The notes under the pieces were generated by a model. It searched no databases and had not been told where the DNA came from. It worked only from the letters and a program-made list of their open reading frames with translations. Shown in pieces: positions 19,714 through 29,875 of a stretch of 64,000 nt of DNA. This stretch comes from Cylindrobasidium torrendii FP15055 ss-10 (Eukaryota > Basidiomycota > Agaricomycetes > Agaricales > Physalacriaceae). The stretch's first letter is position 1, and every line of letters begins with the position of its first letter. A program made the position numbers and the translations under genes. The DNA lies in the NCBI GenBank assembly GCA_000934385.1, contig KN880494.1:56062-120061 (forward strand). Reading direction: 5' to 3'.

Positions 19714-22105
19714 TCAATCCACCTTCGTCTTCTTCTCCGACCCAGACCCTTCCGCATCATCCTCCGCCTTCCTCTTTGTCCCGCTCGCACTCCCGCTCCC
19801 GTTTATGATGCCAGTCATACTGTCCGCCTGCACAGGCGCGGCACCTGCGCTTGCACTCCCCGATGCACCAGCTGTAACCGTAGAACCGGAGGCGGCAGCA
19901 ACCCCACCCTTATCCTTCCTCCTCCTCTTCACCATCCCACTCAAATCATTCACCACCGGCTGCTGCCCCTCCACCCTGCTTAACCCCCTCCCGAGCTCCG
20001 CATCGAGCGCGTCCGCCGCTTGCACCATCACCGAAGAGGAGGAGGAGGAGGAAGAGGGTTCGTGGTGGGGTTGTGTTTTCAGTTCTTCTATCTGTTTTTT
20101 TTTAAAGAACAAAGTGATTAGTTAAGGGGTTAAGGATGCGGGGGGCGGAAAGAAGGAAGGGCGGGAAGAAGAAAGAAGGACGAAGGACGAACCTTAAGCT
20201 CCAAATCCGCCTTGAGCTCCTCCAAATCCTTTATCTCAGCCTCGATCCTCGCTCGGGACAGCCCCACAATGCTCAGGTCCACCACCTCCTTCGCCTTTGC
20301 TTTGCCTTTCGCGCTCGCTGCACTACCTTCACCTCCTGCGCTGCCTTGGGCGTCGTTGGACCCCCCAGAACCTGCACCTGCACCCTCCGCAACAGCACCA
20401 CTTCCACCCGTGCCTGCACTACTCACACCCTCCTCCGCACCCCCCTCCTCCCCCATCACACCCCTCAAAACACCCACCCTAACCTCCAAACTCTCCCTCG
20501 CACTCTCCGCATGCCCAATCGCATCCGCCAACCTCCCAGGCGTCATATCCAACACAATACTCAACTTGTAGTGCGCCTCCGCTATCTGCCGGGACGACAA
20601 GGGGAGTAGGGCGCGTTTCAGTGTGAGGGAGGTTTCGTAGTCGGAGACGGCTTGGTCGAATTTTTCTGTTAGGGAGGGGAGGGGGGTTAGAAGGTGTGGA
20701 AAGGGAGGAGAGGGTATGGACAGAGTGAGAAAAGGGGAGGAGAGGGTGAGAAAAGGTGAGGGGCACAAACAGGACACGGTAGAACGTAGAAAACAAGATC
20801 CAAGAAAAAACACACACCAGTCTCCAAAGACACATCCCCCAACATCACATACGTATCCGCAAGCTTCAACTTCAACTCCTCTTCCTCCTGTTCCCTCCCT
20901 GCACCCCAAGAGTCAAGCCGCTTCTGATATATCGTCCTCGCCAAATCCAAAATATCCCACGCCTCATTGAAATCGTCTTCCGGCTCCCCTTCTCCCTCCC
21001 CTTCCTCCTCGTCTCCCTCGCCCGCGCCTTCGTATTCATCGTCACGTCCTTCGGCGTCGGCTTCCTCTATAGCTTTATTCGCCGCCTCGAACAGGTTCAC
21101 AGGCTCGTCGTCCCCTCCGAATGAGAACAGGTTGTTGCCTTTGGTTGGAGCTGCGGGGAGAGGAGAAGTGGTTAGCCTCGCGTATGCAATAAGATAATAA
21201 GAAAAAGAGGGAATGGAAGGAAAGGGAATGGAAGGGAAGGGAAGGGAAGGGAGGGTACACGAAAGATGGAACGTAAAGCCCATATTGGCAATAGGTATAG
21301 CGCCCAGAGCGCAAGTGAAAAGAACGCCTATATCACCTATCATAGGCATGGGGGAGACGCACAACACCCATCACAACACATCACCCAACACAAATCACAA
21401 CAGAAAGCACACACACACACCTTCATCATCCTCCCCCTCCTCCTCCTCCTCCACCCCATTCGCCTTCCCAAGGACAGAACTCTGGGAGATAGCATGCTCC
21501 AGCAGCGCACGCCCGTACTCAAAGTAGAGGTCTGCGATCTCCGGGACGTCTTGGCCGTGGTTTTCAGAGCTAGATTGTGGGGGGGAAAAGAGGTTAGTTA
21601 AGTTCTGCGAAGGCAAAGGAAGTGGGGTATGGGAATAGCTATGGGGTTGGGAGTAGGATTGGGAATGGGTAAAATGCTGAATGCAAACGCGAGTGAATGC
21701 TGAATGCGCAAACGCAAACGCGTATCACAGCACTCCCCTCAAACGCTCGCGAACATCCCAATATCCCAATATCCCAAAAACAAGCAGAACCAAGAAAAAC
21801 AGAACGCAACACGCACAAAATCTCCAACGCATTCGAATAGTGCTCCACCGCCGCCTCGTACTTCTTCAGCGCAAACGCGCGCTTCGCTAGCTCCAGCTCT
21901 TCTTGATGGTCTTCTCCCTTTCCTGCTTCTTCTTTTCCTCCTCCTTGCTTTCCTCCTCCTTCGGGTTTGGGTGGTGTCGGCGTGAACAAACTAGGGAAAA
22001 AGACGCGTCCATTAGTCCCGGTATTCTCAATCCACGCGTGAAATTCCAAATTCTACATCGCAAAACGCGTGAAAAGCTGGAGGGGAAAGGGACGTACACA
22101 GACAT
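19714..22105 (-). CDS. NASP/Sim3-type histone chaperone (SHNi-TPR)
   Basis: NASP-family proteins bind histone H3 (including CENP-A in fission yeast) and escort it to chromatin. The first coding exon is eight bases (22105-22098, MS plus two bases), and the GTACGT donor leads to VLFTPTPPKPEGGG. The next exon has LAKRAFALKKYEAAVEHYSNALE, the first TPR. Then come ENHGQDVPEIADLYFEYGRALLEHA, an acidic stretch interrupting the TPRs (GAGEGDEEEGEGEGEPEDD), DFNEAWDILDLARTIY, LKLADTYVMLGDVSLETG and EKFDQAVSDYETSLTLKRAL with HYKLSIVLD, all typical of the family. The C-terminus is basic and nuclear-signal-like (KRKAEDDAEGSGSEKKTKVD). Introns contain strong A/G-rich or C/T-rich tracts. Confidence 0.87.
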
Positions 22106-22301
22106 GGTATAGTGGGCAAGTGATGGTCAAAAGTAAAGTGGCATGTGATGGTTAGGGTTCGACTTCGCGTTGTGACTTCTGCCGGGGGCGGCATGTGTAA
22201 TGTGTACCACGTGACTACTGTTTGACGCGCTGGCAGACTGCAGTGGTGGCGTATGAAAACCTTTTGTTCGTACGAATACATTGTTTGGATTATCGATACA
22301 T

Positions 22302-23988
22302 TTAGAAATACGCGCCTGCGCCTGCATATTGTCCTACCTCCTCCCCTCCCGCTTTGTTCTCTCCACCACCACTCCCACTGCCACTGCCACTACCACCCCC
22401 ACTACTCTCGTGAAGCGCATCCCCAGCTTGCCGTCTCTCAAACTCCACACTCCCCGGCCCAAACCCCGGTGTAGGCGGAACATACGGTTTCGCCGCCACC
22501 GCGACCCTCCCCGCCGGAACCCTCGCCTGCAGCTCCTTCCTCCCCAGCACACTCTCAAAATACAGCGTGTCATTCGCTTTGGTGTACTGTCCCAAAAAGA
22601 GATCGATGCGCTTGCCTGCTTCGCCTCCTTTTGTTTTTTTACTTATTCCAAGGCTTTTTTTGTCCGCTGCTGAATCTCCCGAACTCGCTGTCGCTGTGAC
22701 ATGTGATAAGCTCGCCGCCTCGCCCTTCGCCCACCCCAAAAACCCCACCGCCTCCCCTCCCCTCCCCGCCTCGCCCGCATCAACCCCCAACCACATAAGT
22801 CCCCACACCCGATGCACCGCCGCCCTCTCCCCCAGATTCCTCCTCACCGCCGGCTTGACCTCCCCGGACGTGGATTTAACGAGACCACGCGCGGCACCGT
22901 ACATCTCCGCACACTCCAGATGCAGTTTTGCCAGGAGAGCGGGCGCGGGGTGCGTTTTGGGGAGGGGCGCGCCGCCGGAGTGGTGTGCGGCGCGGAGGAG
23001 GAGTTTGTGGATCGCGAGGGATTGGGCGTCTGCTAATGCTATTCTAAAGGGAAAATGTTAGTAAACTTGTATTAAGCAGCAGCAGCAGAGGAAAACAAAG
23101 CAAAAGCAACAAGACAAAGAAGAATTGGGTACGCACTTGGCCAAAGCCTCTGCTACCTCCGTCGTATAATCCACCGGCAGCGCTAGTCCCACCAGCCCCC
23201 CCGTACGGCTTCCTGCCCATTCTGGAAGCGCAGAACCAGCGATGGAGGCGAAGACGCCTGAGGCGCGGCATAGAAACGTGACTGCGTGCGTGAGCTTTTC
23301 GTCTGGGGTAGCGGTCGAAGATGTCTGCGATGCCGCGGATGCCTGCGATGAAGAAGAGGAGGCGGAGGAGGCGGAGGTCCAAGCAAGATTAGACAGCGCA
23401 TACGCATATGAAAGCAACACCGATACATAGTCCGCGTGTAGAGAGGGAAGGGAGACGCGCGGGGAGGAGGTGGAGAGGAGGTGCGTGCTGAGGGTGGAGC
23501 GCCAGCTAAATACTACGTACGCGAATCAGCTTTGCATGTTTCCTATTGGGTTTGGATTGGAAGGGGTGGGGATGGGGGAGGGGAGGGGGGAAGGGAGGGA
23601 AGGGAAGACGCACCAGGCTCAGTCGTAAGCGCAACTTCATCATGCGCAACACACTGTATAAGCGCTCGGAGTCTCGGGATGTAATCATCCAACGCCTGCG
23701 TCCTCAAGTCAAACCCTGACCTCAAAATCCACGCGAGTCGTCACGCACCTTAACAACCCTCAGATAATCCCTCCCTCCCCCCTTCTCCGCTTGCCCAGCT
23801 TTCCTCGCCTCCTTCAACACCCCCCTCACCGTCGCCCGACTCTGCGTCGCAGCCGCAATATGCCGCCCATACACCTTCTCCGCTGACATGTCCGTGCAGA
23901 GGTCGCCGAAGGATATCGCGCCTGTTGTTGGGAGTTCGTATTCATACCAGTTGAGTGGTAGGGATGGGGTGGAGGATGGGGAAGACAT
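22302..23988 (-). CDS. palC: BRO1-domain protein of the ambient pH pathway (PalC/Rim23)
   Basis: PalC is a BRO1-domain protein that links ESCRT-III to the pH-sensing complex and activates the PacC/Rim101 transcription factor at alkaline pH. The start at 23988 reads MSSPSSTPSLPLNWYEYELP, then TTGAISFGDLCTD. Later exons carry LDDYIPRLRALIQCV, a VLLSYAYALSNLAW region, DEKLTHAVTFLCRASGVFAS, the conserved IALADAQSLAIHKLLLRAAHH and the end of the BRO1 fold with RIDLFLGQYTKANDTLYFE and VPAGRVAVAAKPYVPPTPGF. The C-terminus is a Gly/Ser-rich tail. Introns occur near 23740, 23620, 23510, 23135 and 23045. A Ser/Ala-rich insert lies near 23340-23400. PalC rather than PalA/Alix is favoured by length and the late motifs. 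Confidence 0.83.
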
Positions 23989-24253
23989 GGCCAGGTGTGA
24001 ATGTGGGTGTGGTGTGAATGTGAATTGGTGGTCGTGCGTGAATTTATTATAATTAACTGGGGTGGTGGTGAATGTGAGAAGGGCTCGCTCAGATCATCAT
24101 CATTGACGATCAAGATTCATTCGGCATCTTTGCCTTCACCTTCACCTTCACTATCACTCTCACCCTTCCTCCATAACCCCGCCTCAACCTCACCCTCAAT
24201 ACCCTCTTCGACCTCTTCGCCGTCGCCCTCTTCACAAACCCATACAAGCAGCA

Positions 24254-25317
24254 ATGGAAAACCTCCCTCAAAACCTTCAAAACCCCGGCGCAGGAGGAAG
24301 CGGCCCATCACCCGAAGAACAAGCCCAGCAGGCACAACAAGAAGAAGCCATGCGCCGCGACATGATGGCTACCGTCTTGGATCCCGCCGCGCGTGAACGT
24401 CGTGAGTGGCTCATAGTCGATATTAGTTCATACTAGTCGATATTAGTTCATAGTCGATATTACTCGCGCGATGCCAGTCCTTTTCCTTGCATTGTGATTT
24501 CCTGTGGGGCACGTCCGTACTGGCGTCTGTCTTTTGGGGTCTTCGCGTACCCTTCCTACCTACCTACCTACCTACCTACTCTACTACACAACTTGCCTGT
24601 GCACTGTAAGACACTGTATAGTGCAGCACATCTATCTTTCTTTCACTCCCCACCCCACAACTCCCCTTCCACCCTTCCTCGCATATTCACCAAACTCAAA
24701 CCAACTAACTAACTAACTAACCCGCCCCACCCCCCACAGTATCCCGAATATCCATCGTCAGCCCGGACAGATCCAAACAGATCGAAACCATCCTCGCACG
24801 CATGGCCACATCGGGCCAGCTCCGCGGCCGCGTCTCAGAGGCGCAGCTTATTGATCTTTTGGATCAGGTGCGTTTTGCCTTCGCGGCTTCGTATGGTTAT
24901 GATTCTTGGGGCGTTGGGCGTTTGGGTTTCTTGGGTGTTGGTTGCTTTTTCGTGATTCTTGGGCGGTTTTTCGTGGTTATTGGGCGTTTGTTACTTTTTC
25001 GCCTGTTTATCGTGCCCTTGGGTGTTCCTTCGTGCTCACCATTGGAAACAGTTCGAGAGCGCACAGGGCGGAAAGACGGCGAGCAAGTCTACCATCAAGG
25101 TGTGTTTCTTCTCTTTCTTCGCTTTCTTCTCTTTCTTCGCTTTCTTCGCTTTCTTCGCTGGAGCTCTGCGTCCCCCGATGCCCCTTTTCGCGCGCTCGTG
25201 AACATCCCAATCCTCTCACCCTCCCTACACTCGCTCGATACGCGTCTCCGCTGGTGCTCATGAAATACATCACAGTTCCAGCGCAAGACAGATTGGGACG
25301 ATGACCTTGACTTCTGA
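24254..25317 (+). CDS. PDCD5-family DNA-binding protein
   Basis: PDCD5 (YMR074C/Sdd2 in yeast) is a small conserved helical-bundle protein; in animals it is tied to cell death and to the TRiC/CCT chaperonin, and its role in fungi is not settled. The start at 24254 gives MENLPQNLQNPGAGGSGPSP and a Gln-rich stretch, then RRDMMATVLDPAARER. After a long intron (about 24401-24738) follow LSRISIVSPDRSKQIETILA and GRVSEAQLIDLLDQ, then FESAQGGKTASKSTIK and the short last exon FQRKTDWDDDLDF, with stop at 25315-25317. These are the standard family blocks. The introns are full of simple repeats. The protein is about 130 residues, as expected. Confidence 0.92.
24416..24463 (+). repeat. Tandem GTCGATATTAGTTCATA-type repeat in PDCD5 intron
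   Basis: Three partial copies of a roughly 17-bp unit lie in the first intron of PDCD5. Confidence 0.5.
24554..24579 (+). repeat. CCTA microsatellite in PDCD5 intron
   Basis: Six or so tandem CCTA units. A shorter CTAA run lies at about 24704-24720 in the same intron. Confidence 0.7.
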
Positions 25318-25508
25318 AGAATCATGATGCATCTCCCTTCTTACGATACCGTCACACATGAATGTACATATCCCAGCTCGCTGTTCTGATCAAATGCTTT
25401 TTCTCTCCCTCTTCTCCAAATCAAATGCACGATGCGAAATTCACAACACCACCCTCAACGCACCCACCACACACGAAAAAAAAAACAACAAAAACATGAA
25501 AACATGAA

Positions 25509-25552
25509 GATATGTATATGTAAGACGGCAGATATGTATATGTAAGACGGCA
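25509..25552 (+). repeat. Perfect 22-bp tandem duplication
   Basis: GATATGTATATGTAAGACGGCA occurs twice head-to-tail (25509-25530, 25531-25552) just past the 3' end of the reverse-strand DUF6699 gene. It looks like a recent slippage duplication. Confidence 0.75.
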
Positions 25553-25571
25553 GATATAAAAGCCAGAACGG

Positions 25572-27112
25572 CTACTGCATAACGGCCACCACCCTCCCCG
25601 TCTCCTGCACAACCCCGCGGAACAACACCTTACCCACAAGCATATCCACCCACTTCACACCCTTGCGTTTCTCCGCCTTTTCGCGTTCCTTGCTGCTTCG
25701 CGGGTCGACGCCGCCGTTGAAAGCACTGCGCGTGGTATTAGATTATTTGAGCATGGGCATGAGAGTGCTATCGAAAACCCAAAGGATGGAGAACGGAGGA
25801 TGGAGACTGGAGACTGGAGACTGCCATCGAAAAAAAAGAAGAATGGACAATACAGAATGCAGACTTCGCAAGAGTGGACAATGCAGAACAGAGAACCGAA
25901 GAAAGAAAAAAACAACACACCCCTCATCCTGATCAGCAACCCCCAACGCATGACACCGCTGCGAATACGCCTTCGACACCCTCCTCCGCATCTCATCCCC
26001 AAGCGCATCAAAATCGTCCTGCTCGATCTGGTGCTGCGCGCGGCGGTATATCTCGCGGAGGACGTCGCCCACGGTCAGGCCTGCTGGAGAGCCTGCCCAG
26101 GTGCCGTTGACGGGGGAGTGAGGAGAGGCAAAGCCGCTAGTGCTAGTGCTAGAAGGGAAACTGCTGCCGCTGTTGCTAGAAACGACATCGACGACAAAGC
26201 TAGGTAAACTGGGGAACGATATCCGAAGTCGAGGGAGCGGCGGGTGTGTCGCGGGTGCCGCGAGCTGTTCAGCGCTCAGCGGGACTTGGACTTGGACGTG
26301 TTGAGGTGCGGCCCCCATTCCCAGCGCGTTGAAGGAGGAGGAACTTGGAGGTCCGGGTTGCTGTAGGTAGTAGTGATGGTGGTGTTGAGCGAACGAGGAA
26401 GCGAAGTGAAGTAGAGTGATGGGGAGGGGGGAATGCAAAGAAACAAAGAAAAGTTCAATGTGAAAACAAAGAAAAATCATAGCAACCACACCCAAAATCA
26501 CATCTGCACCTCTACACAACTGCACAACTCCACTGCCCCAAACCACGAAACAAACCGAACAACCAACTCACCTGAACAAACACAAGCACCATAGGCCTAA
26601 ACTCCCCCATCGACACATCGAACCAAAAGTCCTGGCGGGGCTGGCGCCCATCGAGGTACGGGTGGTACGCCACGTCCGGCGTCGGCGGCGGAATGATGGC
26701 GGAGGGAAGGTCGAGGTTCAGGCCGCCGATCCCGCCGAAGCTTTGGCGCCGGGGTCTCGTAGGAGTGCCGCTTGTGTTGAAGGTGGATGTGGATGTGGAG
26801 GAGGGAGAGGCGCCTATCCCGCCTGCGAAATTGGAGCTCGAGCCGCCCAGACCCAAACCCAAGCCTGCACCCGAGCCTGCATTTGGACTCAATGTCGCCG
26901 TCGATCCCAAATGCGGGCTACTACTAATACTATGCGATGCAGACACGGAGCCGTTCCACGATGGCCGCCTCGTATGCCCATGCCCGCTATTCCCACTATG
27001 CCCGCCATGCGTGCTCTGCGTTCGTACGGGCCGCCAGCACCCCATAACGGGATCAAACTCCACCTGCGGCGGCGTGGGAGATGAGGGGAAGATTGTCTGG
27101 CCTGGGAAGATA

Positions 27113-27146
<34 letters not shown>

Positions 27147-27543
27147 GCGCGCCTACTACAAATCCCGATTGAGGCTGAGGCTGAGGAGGGAACGGGTGTT
27201 GCGCGCCGGGAAACTGTTGTTGCGCGCCGGGAAACTGTTGCTGCTGTTGTTGTTGTGTGTGAGGGCTAGCAAACGCTCCACCGAATCCTTGCTGCTGTCC
27301 TTGCTGTCCGCCGAATCCTTGCTGTTGTTGATTGGGACCAGCAAACCCTCCTTGCCCACCAATCCCACCTCCCGCAAATCCTCCTCCTTGCTGCTGCCCG
27401 CCAACCCCAGGCAGCGCACTGGCATGCATCATCGGCGACGGTGTGCCCATCGGCATCAGCGGGCTCGGCGGGATGAACGGCGAACCGTGCGGGCTCGCAA
27501 AGGGCGACGGCGCGTGCGATTCGAAGATGAAGGGGGCGGACAT
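25572..27543 (-). CDS. DUF6699-like protein with long Q/G-rich N-terminal region
   Basis: Function is unknown. The start at 27543 reads MSAPFIFESHAPSPFASPHG. The next 200 residues are low-complexity: GGQQQGGGFAGG repeats, QQFPGAQ repeats and an 11-Gln tract. After VEFDPVMGCWRPVRTQ and a Ser/Gly-rich part comes the folded region: LDLPSAIIPPPTPDVAYHPY, PRLRISFPSLPSFVVDVVSS and GLTVGDVLREIYRRAQHQI, which resembles the domain called DUF6699 that is common in basidiomycetes. Introns lie near 26575-26360, 25935-25728 and so on; the last exon ends VVAVMQ at 25572. The long N-terminus with PxxP and Gln tracts is probably disordered and may form condensates, which is inference. Confidence 0.75.
27115..27147 (+). 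repeat. TTG/CAA trinucleotide repeat coding for polyglutamine
   Basis: Eleven nearly pure TTG units (CAA on the coding strand) encode an 11-Gln tract in the DUF6699 protein. The purity of the codon suggests slippage. Confidence 0.8.
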
Positions 27544-27908
27544 CGTTTAGGCGCGTGTGCTTTAGCGAAGACGGAAGTGAGGGTGTGGAATTTAGCCCAA
27601 AGCTTTGTTCGTCGTGTGGTGCAACGTAGTAAGAGAGAGCGTCACAGGCCCGGTGAGATTTTAGTCAGAGAAGTTATTCCAGATTGAGAGCTCTCAATCT
27701 GTGCGCCTGAGGTGATGGATGAACGGAAGATAAGAAGAAACGCGTGCCCCCATTGCTCAGATCCAGATGAGGGTTGATTAACATCAAGCGCGCCAAATGC
27801 ACGGAAGCTTTATGTGTGTAGTCGCGGATGCAGTAATCTCGATCATCTCTTTCCTCTTCACCTTTCTACTACTGCTAGCTTCCGCCAGGGTTAAAACCAC
27901 ACAAGACT
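27544..27908. promoter_or_regulatory. Divergent promoter region (DUF6699 gene / methyltransferase)
   Basis: The interval between two divergent ATGs. A small palindrome lies near 27683-27703 (GAGAGCTCTC). No TATA box is obvious. Confidence 0.4.
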
Positions 27909-29394
27909 ATGAGCACGCTCCCGGAGAAAAACGAGAGATACGGGGAGCGGGAATACTGGTGTGTCAAACTTTATCCAAGAAGAGGAAGAGAAAGCTGATT
28001 CACGTGAATTTGTCAATGTTATGAAGGAATGAGCGGTATTCAGGGTGCATTTGTTTTACTCCGTGCTTCACACTTCACACTTCTTCCTCTCATCTCTACC
28101 GCCTCCCTTGGCGTTCATGTACTCCTTCGCACTCCTTCACACCACATCCTGTCCCTTCCTCGCCTTCACCTCACACCTCACTAACTCTCCTCCAAAATTC
28201 ATCATTCAAACAGAGAAGAAAACAAAACCTTTGACTGGTTCAAGACATATGCAGACGTCGCGCCTATCCTGCGGGAGCTCATCCCCAACAAGAACGCGAG
28301 GATATTGATGCTGGGGTGTGGGAATTCGACTTTGTCTGAGGATGTAAGTGCTTTGTGCTTTTCTTCTCTTGATGAGGGTTTCGTGTCTTGATGAGGTTTT
28401 CGTGTCATCGAAGTTGTGGCTGTAGTACTTTGATGGTTCTGACAGTCGTTCTCGGCTCTTCCTTCTACGCCTATCCTTTTTGAGATGTATGGTGAACTCA
28501 CATTCCGCATCTCTAGATGTACGACGACGGGTACACAAATATCGTCAATGTGGATGTACGTCTCTCCCTTCATCTCATCAGTCTTCGTGTACCTCCCTCG
28601 GATGACCTGAATGCACCGAGTGCTTCTGAATCAGAAATTGGGCTAACAATTGCTACTTCATTTGGACAGTATTCAAGCGTAGTCATCGCACAAATGAAAG
28701 CACGACACGAAGGTGTGCGGCCTGGGATGGAATGTGCGTTTTCTTCATCTCCTTGCTCGGAGTCTATCATCATCTGCTCTCTCCTCTCAGTGCCCTGCCT
28801 CCTTTCTTCTATGCATTCCTCTTTTCTTCTATGCATTCCTCCTCCCGCCTCCCTCTCTGAAGTACCCCAATCTCTAACTCGTTACCCCCTGCCTCTAATA
28901 TCCGCCTCTAACACCAAACCCTACAGGGAAAGTCATGGACGTACGCGCCCTCGAATTCAACGACGCCTCGTTCGACGTCGCGATCGACAAGGGCACCATG
29001 GACGCGATGATGACAGCCAAAGGCGACGTTTGGGTTCGTTCCGAATTGAATGAACTCCTTGCTACTGAACTACTTACTCACTTCCACCCCCTCTATTTAG
29101 GATCCCCCAGCCCAAGTCATCGCGGACTGCACAGCCGAAGTTTCTTCCGTCCTGCGCGTGCTGCGCCCTTCCACCTCCACCTCTTCCAGCGTCTCCAGCT
29201 TTAGTAGCAGTACCGACGTCCCCGGCTCTTCCTCAAGTTCTGGCATATTCCTATACCTAACCTTCGGACAACCCCACTTCCGCAAACGGTATCTAACTGG
29301 GGAGGGCAGGGAGGGGACGACGCTGGAAGTAAGAGAGATGGGCGAGATGTTTCATTATTATTTGTATGTGCTGAGGAAGGGGAAGGAGGTGTAA
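27909..29394 (+). CDS. EEF1AKMT4-like class I SAM methyltransferase
   Basis: The family includes animal EEF1AKMT4, which methylates a lysine of elongation factor 1A. The first exon reads MSTLPEKNERYGEREYW, the family start. A later exon gives TFDWFKTYADVAPILRELIP and the SAM-binding motif LMLGCGNSTLSED; then MYDDGYTNIVNVDYSSVVIA, MEWKVMDVRALEFNDASFDV, AIDKGTMDAMMTAKGDVWDP and a C-terminal FLYLTFGQPHFRKRYL block. Introns at about 28344, 28555, 28733 and 29032 join cleanly. The join between the first exon (ending about 27958) and the exon at about 28200 does not: the family segment DxRY is missing and the phases do not match, so a small exon was missed or the sequence has an error here. A Ser-rich insert lies near 29170-29240. 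Confidence 0.82.
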
Positions 29395-29875
29395 CTGTAA
29401 GAGTTCAATATCAATATTGAGGCCTTGAGGATGCATGCGATGTATACGATAGTACGGTGGCTGCTCTCACCTTTGTATGGCAAGCTTGAAAGTCTCAGAT
29501 GCATCATGCCTCAATGGTGGTGGTAGTGGTAGTGGTAGATGATCGCAACGCAGGCGTTCAAAACCAAATATAGAGCACGGATAATGATGAATGATCGTTC
29601 CGCTGCGCGCAGTAGCAAGGCCTTTCCAATTCCTTCCTTTCCGACCATCACTGCGCAGGACGACAGACGACAGACAGCTAGAAAGCCTACTTCGAGCTCT
29701 TGCGCTACGCCGCACGCATCACACACTCGACGCGACGCAAGCATACGACCGCAAGCATTGGATTGGATTGGATTGGAGATTGGATTGCCGCCTGGACCCA
29801 TCCATTTCAACGACTGCATGAACCACCCCCACACCCGTGTTGGTAGATAAACCAAAGAACCAGCAAAAAGAAACC
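29395..29875. other. Intergenic with GGATT and GGT simple repeats
   Basis: Contains a GTGGTA-type repeat (about 29515-29540) and a GGATT-type repeat (about 29757-29785). The end is the presumed promoter of the GH47 gene. No gene is seen. Confidence 0.5.
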
